DNA from: Mariniphaga sp.
GTDB lineage: Bacteria; Bacteroidota; Bacteroidia; Bacteroidales; Prolixibacteraceae
Direction of reading: 5' to 3'
Assembly: GCA_024636975.1 (NCBI GenBank)
Contig: JAGXGA010000017.1
Span: forward strand, 1-64,000
Length of the DNA: 64,000 bases
The position numbers and the translations under genes are program-made. Every line of letters begins with the position of its first letter. Within the stretch, counting starts at the first letter, position 1. Below the pieces are notes generated by a model that saw only the letters and a list, made by a program, of their open reading frames with translations, did not search any database and had not been told where the DNA came from. Shown piece after piece: positions 1-9,611 of the stretch.

Positions 1-195
1 GCAATATTGACTACACAAAAATAACAAAGCTACCGGGGCAATAATAAAAAGTCTCGTTACCCTGACTCGAATTTCAAATTATCTGAAATGATTTTTGTGA
101 AAATAAAGCAATATTTGTGTTTATGAATTAATCAGGTTAGAATTAAAGCATCTGTGTTAGACTATAAAAAAAATACAAAAAAATCAAAATTATTA

Positions 196-1116
196 ATGTT
201 GACTGTTAAATTAAATAATGGAGTGGAAATGCCCTTTATTGGCCTGGGAGTATTTCGTTTAGACGAGAATGGTGAAGTGGAAAAAGCGGTAGCATCAGCA
301 ATAAAGAATGGTTATAGAATGATTGATACTGCTTATATGTACCATAATGAAGCAGGGGTAGCCAGGGGGATACAAATGAGTGGCGTACCAAGAAGCGAAA
401 TGTTTATAACTTCGAAAATAGGAAACGACCAGCAAGGATATGAATCAGCAAAAGAAGCTTTTTATCAAACACTGAAGGACTTAAAAACCGACTACCTTGA
501 CCTTTACCTCATACATTGGCCTCTGGGAAAAAAGACCCTTGAAACCTGGAAGGCTATGGAAGAATTGTATGAAGAAGGATTAATACGTGCAATTGGTGTA
601 AGTAATTTCCAGATATATCACCTTAAATTCCTGTTTTCAAACTGCAGAATAGTGCCGGCTGTAAACCAGGTGGAATTTCATCCGTTTCACTGGCCTGCTG
701 AATTATATGATTTTTGCAGGGAAAAGGGCATTCAATTGGCTGCATGGAGTCCGCTTATGATTGGTAAGGCTGTTAAGATACCTGAGATTAAAAAAATAGC
801 CCGGGTCTATCAAAAAACACCGGCACAAATTATTTTAAGGTGGATACATCAAAAAAGAGTGGTCATCATTCCAAAATCAAGCTCAACAAATCGGATTATT
901 GAGAATGTCAGTATTTTTGGTTTTGTTTTAGAAAATGAAGATATGACTAAGATTGAGGCATTAAACAAAAATGAATCACTCGTTGATGGGAGGGATCGAA
1001 TAATTTATCTGCTGGAAATGCTTTGGAAATTAAAATTCAATAAAACCATTTACCGGTTACTTTTTTCTGCCATTTACTCCAGGTTCACTTTTGGATTAAA
1101 AAGCAAACGGGCATGA
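196..1116 (+). CDS. Aldo/keto reductase family oxidoreductase
   Basis: NAD(P)H-dependent cytoplasmic carbonyl reductase of the AKR family, 306 residues as a single TIM barrel. The catalytic tetrad is visible: D44 and Y49 in IDTAYMY, K74 in FITSKIG and H107 in YLIHWPLG; the cofactor-binding IPKSSS motif is near residue 230. I start it at the ATG at 196 because the protein then begins MLTVKLNNGVEMPFIGLG, as AKR members do. A GTG at 154 in the same frame would add 14 lysine-rich residues with no counterpart in the family. The C-terminal tail after residue 275 (hydrophobic and basic) is longer than usual. It stands alone, and the substrate cannot be told from the sequence. Confidence 0.9.
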   Translation: MLTVKLNNGVEMPFIGLGVFRLDENGEVEKAVASAIKNGYRMIDTAYMYHNEAGVARGIQMSGVPRSEMFITSKIGNDQQGYESAKEAFYQTLKDLKTDYLDLYLIHWPLGKKTLETWKAMEELYEEGLIRAIGVSNFQIYHLKFLFSNCRIVPAVNQVEFHPFHWPAELYDFCREKGIQLAAWSPLMIGKAVKIPEIKKIARVYQKTPAQIILRWIHQKRVVIIPKSSSTNRIIENVSIFGFVLENEDMTKIEALNKNESLVDGRDRIIYLLEMLWKLKFNKTIYRLLFSAIYSRFTFGLKSKRA

Positions 1117-1426
1117 ATACAATATTTTTAAACCAGTGGATATGGATAGGAAGATTGGCTGGTTAAGCCAGTCAAAAAACTTATTTTCTCTGACACTCCC
1201 GGTAACAATTCTGAATTCCAATTAATCATGAACCTATTACCTGATACATAAGGAATTTTTACAATTAATTTATGAAAAATTTTAGTAAAGTCAATATCCG
1301 GAAGGATTTGAGAAAGGAATGATATTTTAGTTAGAAAGCATCTCGTGTATTTATTGCACCATGTTCTGGAAACATCCGTATTTTATCCTATTTTTGACTT
1401 ATCTAAAAACTTAAATTCAACCGGCT
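1117..1426. other. Intergenic region, no gene seen
   Basis: About 310 bases of AT-rich sequence. The only structure I see is a short stem (TTGGCT, 1155-1160, with AGCCAG, 1166-1171) behind the aldo/keto reductase; it is not followed by a T run, so it is at best a weak terminator. No convincing promoter was recognised for the glycosidase gene downstream. Confidence 0.4.
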
Positions 1427-3193
1427 TTGAAAAGAACTATCAATAGAGTTGTAATTATTCTGAGTTGTTTTTTGATGTTTAATGCCTCGGCACAATTACC
1501 TCCTGTATTCAATGCAGAAGAGTATGTGGATGTGAGGGAATCTGCTTTAACGCGGAAAGCTTTTCCACCTGTTGGAATTGTGTGGGTATCTGACAATTCC
1601 GGGGAGTTCATAAAGAATAGTGAAAACATTTTGAATCCGGGAATTGGTCAGGCCGATTTGAATCTTGGAGATTACCTGACGTTAGTACACGATGGTAACC
1701 ACCAGCCGGGAATAGTTCTTGATTTTGGAAAGGAAATCCAGGGTGGGATAGAACTGGTTACCACCATCAACAATTCCAATCCTGCCGGTAGAATACGGGT
1801 ACGGTTTGGCGAGTCGGTGGCTGAAGCCATGAGTGAGGTGCAGGAGAATGGGGCTACCAACGACCATGCAATGCGTGATTTTGAAGTAACGCTTCCCTGG
1901 CTGGGTCGCATTGATTTGGGACAGACCGGGTTCCGGTTTGTGCGTATTGATTTGGTGGAGCCGGATACTCAACTTGAGATTAAAGAGATCAATGCTGCTT
2001 TTGTTTACCGCGACATCCCTTACCTGGGGTCGTTCCGGAGCAATGATGAACGGCTGAACGACATCTGGCTTACAGGTGCGTATACCGTTCACCTGAACAT
2101 GCAGGATTACCTGTGGGACGGCATCAAGCGCGACCGCCTGGTGTGGGTGGGAGATTTACATCCCGAGGTAATGACCGTTAATTCTGTGTTTGGCTATAAT
2201 GAGGTGGTGTCTAAGAGCCTTGACCTGGCGCGTGACCTGACCCCATTGCCCGGCTGGATGAACGGCATAAGCTCCTATTCCATGTGGTGGATTATCCTTC
2301 ACCGCGACTGGTACCTCTATCAGGGTGATTTGGAATACCTGAAGGAACAACAGGATTACCTGTCTGCATTGCTCAGGCATCTGGCCGCAAAAATTGATGA
2401 CTCTGGCAAGGAGGTACTCGATGGCAACCGATTTCTTGACTGGCCTACAAGTGAAATTCCGGAGGCAGTGCATGCGGGTTTGCAGTCGTTGATGGTGATG
2501 TCTTTTGAGGCAGGGGCAGAGCTCAGCAAAATCCTTGGAGATAAGGAAACCCATGCGCTTTGCATTCGGGCAACAGGGAAGCTTAAAAAGCATGTTCCAG
2601 GTATGGCAGGTTCAAAACAGGCTGCTGCTCTGCTTGCAATTTCAGGCCTGGTTTCTCCTGAGAAGGCCAATGCAGATGTGCTGGCAATGGATGGCTCAAA
2701 GCGCATGTCCACCTTTTATGGGTATTATATGTTACAGGCGCGGGCACTGGTAGGCGATTACCTGGGGGCACTTAATAATATACGTGAATACTGGGGTGGA
2801 ATGCTCGATTTGGGGGCAACAACCTTTTGGGAAGACTTCAATATTGAATGGATGGAAAATGCCGCCCGCATTGATGAAGTAGTGCCTGAGGGAAAAATTG
2901 ATGTTCACGGGACCTATGGTGATTACTGTTATGTGAGCTACCGGCACAGCCTGTGCCATGGATGGGCTTCCGGCCCTACAGCCTGGCTTACTGAACATGT
3001 TCTGGGGATAAAAGTACTGGAGCCAGGCGGAAAAAAGATTTTACTGGTACCCCATCTGGGCGATCTGGAATGGGTGGAAGGAACGTTTCCGACTTCTTTT
3101 GGAGTGCTCGAAGTGAAGCATATAAAGTTATCTGATGGCAGCGTGATGACTACCTGGAAAGCACCTAAAGGTGTGACAATCGTGAAGAACTAG
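1427..3193 (+). CDS. Secreted GH78-type alpha-L-rhamnosidase-like glycosidase
   Basis: Probable exported glycoside hydrolase, 588 residues. Residues 1-23 are a signal peptide ending in NASAQ, which supports the TTG start at 1427; the next ATG lies inside the signal peptide. A beta-sandwich region (about 60-195) is followed by an (alpha/alpha)6 six-hairpin barrel. The segment at 231-247, DGIKRDRLVWVGDLHPE, is the equivalent of the DCPQRxxxGWTGD acid-catalyst segment of GH78 but diverged; HSLCHGWASGPTAWL near residue 505 also matches the GH78 barrel end. It is shorter than full GH78 enzymes and lacks the extra N-terminal sandwich domains. It probably acts on rhamnose-containing glycans in the periplasm together with the next gene, though another sugar specificity is possible. 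Confidence 0.85.
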   Translation: MKRTINRVVIILSCFLMFNASAQLPPVFNAEEYVDVRESALTRKAFPPVGIVWVSDNSGEFIKNSENILNPGIGQADLNLGDYLTLVHDGNHQPGIVLDFGKEIQGGIELVTTINNSNPAGRIRVRFGESVAEAMSEVQENGATNDHAMRDFEVTLPWLGRIDLGQTGFRFVRIDLVEPDTQLEIKEINAAFVYRDIPYLGSFRSNDERLNDIWLTGAYTVHLNMQDYLWDGIKRDRLVWVGDLHPEVMTVNSVFGYNEVVSKSLDLARDLTPLPGWMNGISSYSMWWIILHRDWYLYQGDLEYLKEQQDYLSALLRHLAAKIDDSGKEVLDGNRFLDWPTSEIPEAVHAGLQSLMVMSFEAGAELSKILGDKETHALCIRATGKLKKHVPGMAGSKQAAALLAISGLVSPEKANADVLAMDGSKRMSTFYGYYMLQARALVGDYLGALNNIREYWGGMLDLGATTFWEDFNIEWMENAARIDEVVPEGKIDVHGTYGDYCYVSYRHSLCHGWASGPTAWLTEHVLGIKVLEPGGKKILLVPHLGDLEWVEGTFPTSFGVLEVKHIKLSDGSVMTTWKAPKGVTIVKN

Positions 3194-3309
3194 GAGCCAT
3201 TGGCAGCGGGCCAAAGAAGCCCTGCGTAGAAAAAATTTCTTGTAGTTTTTTATCCTTAAAACCTTTTAAAGAAGTTGCAGTTTTTAGTGGTTACAGTTAA
3301 TTCTTAATT

Positions 3310-3601
3310 CTAATCAATTCCCTCAGGCACTACCCACTCGAAAATTTCAGACGGAGACCCAAATGCTTCTTCCTTTTATTTTGAGCCATTCGAAATATTG
3401 TGCACAAGGATACAATCTGACATACAATTTATCAACGTCAGATGGTATCAAATAAGAGTATTTCCAGTTAATTATCCATAGTTCACAGCTATTATATTTG
3501 ATCTTATGCTCCAGTAAAAACCCTACACTCACATCTGTTTGATGTGGCCCTGGTGATTTTGCAACTTGATTAAATTTCTTTGAAAATTTCTTGATTTGCA
3601 A
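3310..3601 (-). pseudogene. Possible frameshifted remnant of a small unknown gene
   Basis: A minus-strand reading frame from a TTG at 3601 encodes 84 plausible residues and stops at 3347. Just before that stop, a one-base shift at the AGCATTTGG stretch would continue as FGSPSEIFEWVVPEGID and end at 3310, which reads more like real protein than the in-frame end. This suggests a decayed or indel-damaged gene between the two glycosidases. I do not recognise the family, and the whole stretch could be non-coding. Confidence 0.25.
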
Positions 3602-3688
3602 AAGTAATGATGAATTATATCTCTTATTTTTAAGATTAAAAGTAGTTTTGGGGATATCTATTTAAAATACTCCTTTTGGTGTTTTACA

Positions 3689-3696
3689 TATTTTTG
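3689..3696 (+). promoter_or_regulatory. Candidate Bacteroidota -7 element for the GH78 gene
   Basis: TATTTTTG matches the TAnnTTTG -7 consensus exactly. It ends only six bases before the ATG at 3702, so transcription from it would give a nearly leaderless mRNA. A clear TTTG -33 element at the usual spacing is not seen. Confidence 0.35.
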
Positions 3697-3701
3697 CCAT
3701 T

Positions 3702-6395
3702 ATGAAAAGTATTTATATTTTGTCATTCCTATGTTTTATCCTGTTTATTCATTCAGGCTCAGCACAGGTTACAATTAAGAATTTGAAGTGTGAATACCTT
3801 GTCAACCCGCTGGGCATTGATGAGCCACATCCACGTTTTACCTGGCAAATTGAGACTGAGGAGAGCGGTTTTTCACAAAAAGCGTATCGCCTTATTGCAG
3901 GTACTGAAGAAGCTGAAATTGCCTCCGGTCAGGGGAATTTATGGGATTCGGGAACAGTTCCTTCTGCAGTGGTTCCTGTGGTTAATCAGGGTATTGAACT
4001 GAAGCCGTTTACCCGCTATTACTGGAGCGTAAGGGTGCAGGATGAAGCAGGGGAGTGGTCCGACTGGTCACAGGTTGCATGGTTCGAAACCGGAATGATG
4101 GACCAGCGAAACTGGAAGGGTCAGTGGATTACTGATACCTATGACTTCAACGTAAAGCCGGCTCCATATTTCAGGAAAGCCTTCCCGGTAAATAAGTCCA
4201 TACAATCGGCCAGGGCATATGTGGCTGTTGCCGGTTTGTACGAGTTCTCCATAAACGGCAAACGCATTGGTGATCACGTGTTAGATCCCACTTATACACG
4301 TTTCGACCGGCGGAACCTGTATGTCACATACGATGTAACGGTGAACCTGCAGCAAGGGGAAAATGTTATGGGAGTGCTTCTGGGCAACGGGTGGTACAAT
4401 CACCAGTCGACCGCTGTTTGGTATTTCGATCAGGCTCCCTGGCGTGCACGGCCAAAGTTCTGCATGGATTTGCGCATTACTTACAATGATGGTTCGGTTG
4501 AAACCGTAACTACGGGAAACGACTGGCAGACTGACCTTAGTCCGGTTATCTTTAACAGCATTTACACCGCCGAACATTATGATGCCCGACTGGAGCAACT
4601 AGGATGGAATGCTCCGGGATTTAAGGGCGAAGGATGGCGAGGCGCAATGATTACTGGTGCTCCTTCGCAAAACATAACTGCACAGGTGCTGCATCCCATC
4701 CGTCATGTGAAGGAGATTCCCGCTGTGGAAATGATAAAGCAGGGTGAACGCACCTGGCTTTTCGATTTCGGGAGAAATATGGCCGGAGTTACCCATCTTC
4801 GGGTATCGGGCACTGAAGAGACAACCATCCGGCTTAAACATGTGGAACGTCTCGATTCAACGGGGCGTGCCGACATGTCGAACATTGACGTGCATTACCG
4901 GCCCACCGACGATTCCGATCCGTTTCAGACCGATATCTTTATTCTCGGCGGGAAAGGGGAGGAGGAGTTTATGCCGCGCTTCAACTACAAGGGGTTCCAG
5001 TATGTGGAAGTGACAGCCGACCAGCCGCTTGAACTTACTGAAGAGAGCCTGACCGCTTATTTTATGCACAGCGATGTGCCCCCGGGTGGTACCATTCATT
5101 CGTCAAGCAACACCTTGAATAAAATTTGGGAGGCAGCCAATGCTTCTTACCTGTCGAACCTGCATGGTTATCCCACTGATTGTCCACAGCGTGAAAAGAA
5201 CGGGTGGACAGGCGATGCCCATATTGCCATAGAACTGGGGCTTTATAATTTCGATGGAATTACGATTTACGAGAAGTGGCTGGCCGATCACCGCGACGAG
5301 CAACAGCCGAACGGGGTGTTGCCAGCTATTATTCCAACCAGTGGCTGGGGATACCACTGGGCAAACGGCCCTGACTGGACCAGTACCATTGCCATTATCC
5401 CCTGGAATATTTATCTGTTTTATGGTGATTCACGACTTCTGGAACGCTGTTACGATAATATTAAACGGTATGTTGATTACATCGATGAGCAATACCCTTC
5501 AGGTATAACCGACTGGGGGCTGGGCGACTGGGTGCCGGTGAAATCACAGACACCAAAGGAATTTACCTCCTCCGCCTACTTTTATGTGGATGCAGTTATC
5601 TTGTCAAAGGCGGCAAAATTATTGGGTAAGCAGGCTGATTATGAAAAGTATGCCACTCTGGCCGAAAAGATTAAACAGGCTGTGAATGAAAAGTACCTGA
5701 ACCGGAAGACGGGAATGTATGGCAGTGGCCTCCAGACGGAACTGAGCGTAGCCCTGCACTGGAACCTGGTGCCGGAGGACATGAGGGCGCAGGTGGCAGC
5801 CAACCTGGCCAAAAGAGTGGAGGCCGACAACAAGCACATCGATGTGGGACTGCTTGGAACCAAAACCATTTTAAATGCCCTGAGTGAAAATGGATACATG
5901 GAACTGGCCTGGGAGGTGGCTTCACAGGAGACCTTCCCTTCATGGGGCTGGTGGATAGTGAACGGTGCCACCACCTTTTACGAAAACTGGCCACTGGATG
6001 CTGATAGCGATATCTCCATGAACCACATCATGTTTGGTGAAATAAATGCGTGGTATTATAAAGCACTGGGTGGAATCTTCCCTGATGAAGAGCAGCCGGG
6101 CTTTAAAAATGTGGTACTGAAACCCAACTTTGTGAAAGGTCTGAACCAGTTTGAAGCCTCCCATGAAGGGCCATACGGCACAGTTGTATCGTCGTGGAAA
6201 AGAAACCGTAAAAAAGTGGAATACAGCGTGGAGGTTCCCGCGGGCAGCACAGCCACTCTGCATATTGACGGGGAAAAAATCAGGGAAAGTGGTAAACTGG
6301 TTAGTGAGAATAATTTTATAAAAGTGGTTGAGCAGGGTAGTGGTAAAATGGTTCTGGTACTGGAGTCTGGGAATTATTATTTTATCGTTGGTTAA
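3702..6395 (+). CDS. Secreted alpha-L-rhamnosidase (GH78)
   Basis: Exported glycosidase of 897 residues, the usual length for multi-domain GH78 enzymes, which hydrolyse terminal alpha-L-rhamnose by inversion. Residues 1-22 are a signal peptide (MKSIYILSFLCFILFIHSGS then AQ). Next come an N-terminal fibronectin-like sandwich (about 25-135, starting VTIKNLKCEYLVNPLGI), a rhamnosidase N-domain with WITD near residue 142, a concanavalin-like domain, and the six-hairpin barrel with the hallmark DCPQREKNGWTGDAHIA at 493-509. The closing signature SMNHIMFGEINAWYYKALGG follows near residue 770, then the C-terminal sandwich. The gene follows another GH78-like gene on the same strand, so the pair probably processes a rhamnose-rich polysaccharide. 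No SusC/SusD pair is in the window, so this is not a full polysaccharide utilisation locus here. Confidence 0.93.
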   Translation: MKSIYILSFLCFILFIHSGSAQVTIKNLKCEYLVNPLGIDEPHPRFTWQIETEESGFSQKAYRLIAGTEEAEIASGQGNLWDSGTVPSAVVPVVNQGIELKPFTRYYWSVRVQDEAGEWSDWSQVAWFETGMMDQRNWKGQWITDTYDFNVKPAPYFRKAFPVNKSIQSARAYVAVAGLYEFSINGKRIGDHVLDPTYTRFDRRNLYVTYDVTVNLQQGENVMGVLLGNGWYNHQSTAVWYFDQAPWRARPKFCMDLRITYNDGSVETVTTGNDWQTDLSPVIFNSIYTAEHYDARLEQLGWNAPGFKGEGWRGAMITGAPSQNITAQVLHPIRHVKEIPAVEMIKQGERTWLFDFGRNMAGVTHLRVSGTEETTIRLKHVERLDSTGRADMSNIDVHYRPTDDSDPFQTDIFILGGKGEEEFMPRFNYKGFQYVEVTADQPLELTEESLTAYFMHSDVPPGGTIHSSSNTLNKIWEAANASYLSNLHGYPTDCPQREKNGWTGDAHIAIELGLYNFDGITIYEKWLADHRDEQQPNGVLPAIIPTSGWGYHWANGPDWTSTIAIIPWNIYLFYGDSRLLERCYDNIKRYVDYIDEQYPSGITDWGLGDWVPVKSQTPKEFTSSAYFYVDAVILSKAAKLLGKQADYEKYATLAEKIKQAVNEKYLNRKTGMYGSGLQTELSVALHWNLVPEDMRAQVAANLAKRVEADNKHIDVGLLGTKTILNALSENGYMELAWEVASQETFPSWGWWIVNGATTFYENWPLDADSDISMNHIMFGEINAWYYKALGGIFPDEEQPGFKNVVLKPNFVKGLNQFEASHEGPYGTVVSSWKRNRKKVEYSVEVPAGSTATLHIDGEKIRESGKLVSENNFIKVVEQGSGKMVLVLESGNYYFIVG

Positions 6396-6412
6396 GTGGT
6401 ATACCAAATTGG

Positions 6413-7126
6413 TTATTGTTCCAGTTTTTTGAGTGCTTCTTTCCGGTAACTGCGACTGATCGGTAATTGTTTTTTTCCGATTTCAACATATTCATTTGTA
6501 AACGATTCAATTGCCGCCAAAGAGACAATGAACGAGCGGTGGATGCGTACAAATTCCTTTTGAGGCAGTTTAACCTCTATTCCTGAGATGGTTTCCCGTG
6601 TAGTAATTGCTTTACCGGTAAGGTGTATTTTAATGTAATCGGCAATGCTTTCAATGTACAGTATGTCGGCAAGGCAAACTTTCACCATTTTTCGATCGGC
6701 ACGTACAAATAACGAATCGTTTTTTTCGGCAGTCATTTCAACATCCGCAATAACCGGAACAGGAACATGCTCATCAAGGTATTTGGAGATGGCTTGCAGC
6801 AGCCGTTCAAACGATATGGGCTTCAGGAGGTAGTCGACTGCTCTTAAATTGAACCCTTCAACAGCATACTCCCTGTAGGCTGTAGTGAAAATGGTTTTTA
6901 CAGTGTTGCCAACGGATTTGGCCAGCGAGAGACCTGAAACATCGGGCATGTTGATGTCGAGAAATAGTAGGTCAATTTTCTGCCGGCTTAAAATGTTAAA
7001 GGCTTCCACTGCATTTTTGCAGCTACCTTCAATTTTAACTGCTTCAATTTTCGAAAGGTGGCTTTCCAGTATTTCCCGCGCAACAGGTTCGTCGTCAACG
7101 ATCAGGCAGTGAATTACTTTGCTCAT
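6413..7126 (-). CDS. LytTR-family response regulator
   Basis: Cytoplasmic transcription regulator of 237 residues. The N-terminal receiver domain (1-118) has the acidic pocket DD at 11-12, phospho-acceptor D57 in LFLDINMP and the conserved lysine in LLKP near 107. The C-terminal LytTR DNA-binding domain spans about 140-237, with the typical ending RIHRSFIVSLAAIESF and QLPISRSYR. Its start overlaps the 3' end of the upstream histidine kinase by 32 bases, so the two are translationally coupled and form a LytS/LytR-type pair. The target promoters are unknown; the neighbouring rhamnosidase genes are convergent, so co-regulation is only a guess. Confidence 0.93.
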   Translation of the reverse strand: MSKVIHCLIVDDEPVAREILESHLSKIEAVKIEGSCKNAVEAFNILSRQKIDLLFLDINMPDVSGLSLAKSVGNTVKTIFTTAYREYAVEGFNLRAVDYLLKPISFERLLQAISKYLDEHVPVPVIADVEMTAEKNDSLFVRADRKMVKVCLADILYIESIADYIKIHLTGKAITTRETISGIEVKLPQKEFVRIHRSFIVSLAAIESFTNEYVEIGKKQLPISRSYRKEALKKLEQ

Positions 7127-8189
7127 TATTCCAAATGTTTAAGTTAAATATCTCAAGCTTCGATCGATACCATGAACCTTTTATTTCATGGGTAAGCTGA
7201 TAATTACTTTTGTAATTTAATTCCAGTCTCTTGCGAATGTTTTCCAATCCTATTCCTCCTTCCGGTACCTTGCTTTCGCGCCTAATAAAAGTATTGGAAA
7301 TTAAAAAATCGAGTCGGTTATTCTGCACCGAAACTATTATCTCAACCTTCAAAAGCCCCTCTGCAAGTGTTCCGTGCTTAAATGCATTTTCTACCAACGG
7401 AATAAGCAGCATGGGTGCCACCTGCATTTCTTCATTATCGATATCCTGTGTAAATTCCACCTTCAGAGTATCTTTGAAGCGTATTTTTTCGAGCCCGATG
7501 TACTCTTCTATATGAAGCAGTTCTTCCTTAATGCTCACGCGTGGTTTATTTACCTGGTAGAGTATGTAGTCGAGGAGATTTGAAAGCTTAAGGATAATTT
7601 CAGGAGTTTGCTTTGATTGTTTCAGCGCAAATCCGTATATGGTATTGAGGGTGTTGAAAAGGAAATGTGGGTGAATTTGCCTTTTAAGATAATGCAGTTC
7701 CTGTTCCTTTAATTGCAGCTGTGTGGCCAGTATTTTATTCTGCAGTTCGTTGTTTCGAGAGGTGGTTTTAAAATTGTGGTTCAGAATAGATATAAAGCTT
7801 ACAATGCCAACAACCAGGTTTACCAGAATGAGGATGAAGTAAAAGTTTTTACCCATGGGTGGCATTATGGCAATATTGAAGTTAAGTAGGAAAATAAGGC
7901 ATCCGTAAATGATAAGTACGATGATATAGGATGTAAAAACCGTAGTGTAGAAACTGTAAAGTGCAAACAAAAAATATTTCCGGGTTAGTAAATATCCGGG
8001 TATAAGAAAGAATACAACAAAATAGGTGACCCCAATTGTCAGTGGCAACAGGAAACTTGAAAACCAGGTAACGTAGGCTGTGTCGTCGGAATTGTAACTG
8101 AAAAAATAGTAAAAGAAAAACCAGACTGCAATCCAGAACAGGATGTGAAACAGGACAGTTTTATAATGTATCTTTTTCAGCAGATTCAT
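7095..8189 (-). CDS. LytS/YehU-type sensor histidine kinase
   Basis: Membrane sensor kinase of 364 residues that phosphorylates the LytTR regulator encoded just downstream. Four hydrophobic segments in the first 130 residues form the sensor region, followed by a coiled linker. The His_kinase (PF06580-type) box QIHPHFLFNTLNTIYG carries the phospho-acceptor histidine, and the N-box LVENAFKHG and G-box GIGLENIRKRL form the ATPase domain. I start at the ATG at 8189 (MNLLKKIHYKTVLFHIL); an in-frame ATG at 8285 would add 32 residues unlike the family. No extracellular ligand-binding domain is present, so the signal is probably sensed within the membrane. Confidence 0.92.
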   Translation of the reverse strand: MNLLKKIHYKTVLFHILFWIAVWFFFYYFFSYNSDDTAYVTWFSSFLLPLTIGVTYFVVFFLIPGYLLTRKYFLFALYSFYTTVFTSYIIVLIIYGCLIFLLNFNIAIMPPMGKNFYFILILVNLVVGIVSFISILNHNFKTTSRNNELQNKILATQLQLKEQELHYLKRQIHPHFLFNTLNTIYGFALKQSKQTPEIILKLSNLLDYILYQVNKPRVSIKEELLHIEEYIGLEKIRFKDTLKVEFTQDIDNEEMQVAPMLLIPLVENAFKHGTLAEGLLKVEIIVSVQNNRLDFLISNTFIRRESKVPEGGIGLENIRKRLELNYKSNYQLTHEIKGSWYRSKLEIFNLNIWNNEQSNSLPDR

Positions 8190-8400
8190 AACAACAATAT
8201 TACGGAAAATAGCGCTTTTGGCATCTTTTAATCGATAAAATACAGGTTTAATACCGGTAGTTACGCCAAAAGTACCTGAATTCACTTAAGAGTGGTAAAT
8301 TTGTTGAATGTCAGCAAAAATTGTTCATTGGTCTTAAATATTCTAATCGGGTCCAAATCTGATTTATATTTGATACATTATGAACTAATACTTAATAGTC

Positions 8401-8769
8401 ATGGAAGGTATAACAGGTAAATTTATTGATGGAGGTCCGGTTTTCACTATAACCCTTTTAATGCTTTTTTTTGCTGTTCTCGCCCTGCTTGTTTGGGGAT
8501 TTATAAGGCCTGGTAATCATCGTAAAATTGTATTGCTTATGACCCATGTAGGATGGTTTGCGGTGGCCTGGGGATTTTTGGGGCGGACTTTTGGCCTGAT
8601 TAAGGCATTTGATATGGTGGCTGCTTATGGGGAACTCACACCCAGCCTGCTGGCTGGTGGTATGAAAATGGCTTTGGTCGATCCGCTTTTCGGAATTTTT
8701 GTTTTCCTGGTTGCACGACTTGGCATTATTCTTTTGGTGGCTAAAAGCAAAGAGGTGAACCTTAAATGA
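8401..8769 (+). CDS. Small MotA/TolQ/ExbB-like membrane protein
   Basis: A 122-residue protein with three predicted membrane helices (about 13-36, 46-63 and 88-112). The middle part, with LGRTFGLIKAF followed by SLLAGGMKMALVDPLFGIFVFLVARL, resembles the core of the MotA/TolQ/ExbB proton-channel family, in which G-T-V-x-G-L and G-I-xx-A-L-xx-T-xx-G-L-x-V-A-I-P are typical. It is about half the usual length and lacks the cytoplasmic loop, and no ExbD/TolR partner lies beside it. It is followed after 7 bases by a secreted TPR protein, so the two are probably co-transcribed. Function unknown. Confidence 0.75.
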   Translation: MEGITGKFIDGGPVFTITLLMLFFAVLALLVWGFIRPGNHRKIVLLMTHVGWFAVAWGFLGRTFGLIKAFDMVAAYGELTPSLLAGGMKMALVDPLFGIFVFLVARLGIILLVAKSKEVNLK

Positions 8770-8776
8770 GATAAAA

Positions 8777-9562
8777 ATGAATACAAGAACAATTTACATG
8801 GTATTGTTTGTTGCGACTTCGGTTTTTGTGAACACTGTAATGACAACAGCGCAAACCGGAAACACTATTTCAATAGTGGATGAGTCGCTTGCAGGCAAAT
8901 GGGTGCGCATGACGCAAACCGGTCCTGTAGGCCTTGAATTTAGAGCTGATGGTGTGGTTGAAGTGGACTTTGGAAATGACGGGGGCCCCGATGTTGAAAG
9001 CAGGTATGTAATTAAGAACGATACTGTGTTATTCAGCGACAGGGAAGGGGCAATGTGTCCCGAAGCCGGAAGTTACAGGATAGAAGGCAACGATTGTTAC
9101 CTTTCGTTTGATTTGGTTGATGACATGTGCAATGGCAGGATTAAAATGACAATGGGCTTCTGGACCCGGCCCGGTTTTGAAGAATTGCTTGAGGAACTTT
9201 CGGCACGATTAGAGAAAACTGCCGATCCGGAACTGAATCTGATAAGGGCACGGATTTACCTCGCTACAGGAAACGCCGTCAATGCACGTGCGGATCTTGA
9301 TGCTTACATCAGCCATAATAATGCCAATGCCCGTGCATATATCAACCGGGCAGGCACCCGGTTCCCTGCCGATATGCAAGGCGTTGTTTCCGATTGCGGC
9401 AAGGCCATTGAGCTGGAGCCCGGCAATAAAAATGCATGGTTTCTCCGTGGACTTGCATATTATGAACTGGGTGAAAAGGAAAAAGCATGTTCCGATTTTA
9501 CCAGGTCTGCTGAGTTGGGTTTTTCAATACTGAGAATTGCAGAAGAACAACGGTGCCGTTAG
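8777..9562 (+). CDS. Secreted protein with lipocalin-like and TPR regions
   Basis: 261 residues, exported: residues 1-25 form a signal peptide ending in TTAQ. Residues 35-125 look like a small beta-barrel or lipocalin-like domain (LAGKWVRMTQTGPVGLEFR, then YVIKNDTVLF and CYLSFDLV), with cysteines at the strands. Residues 135-258 are helical TPR repeats, the clearest being NKNAWFLRGLAYYELGEKEK followed by ACSDFTRSAELG. It is probably a periplasmic protein-interaction module of unknown role, co-transcribed with the small membrane protein 7 bases upstream. Confidence 0.8.
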   Translation: MNTRTIYMVLFVATSVFVNTVMTTAQTGNTISIVDESLAGKWVRMTQTGPVGLEFRADGVVEVDFGNDGGPDVESRYVIKNDTVLFSDREGAMCPEAGSYRIEGNDCYLSFDLVDDMCNGRIKMTMGFWTRPGFEELLEELSARLEKTADPELNLIRARIYLATGNAVNARADLDAYISHNNANARAYINRAGTRFPADMQGVVSDCGKAIELEPGNKNAWFLRGLAYYELGEKEKACSDFTRSAELGFSILRIAEEQRCR

Positions 9563-9611
9563 TTCTGGCAGGAACAGGAGTAAGCCATTTTCCGAAATTA
9601 TAAACCAATTA

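Noticed and set aside
1155-1171. Terminator behind the aldo/keto reductase gene
   Set aside because: Six-base stem without a T tract on either strand.
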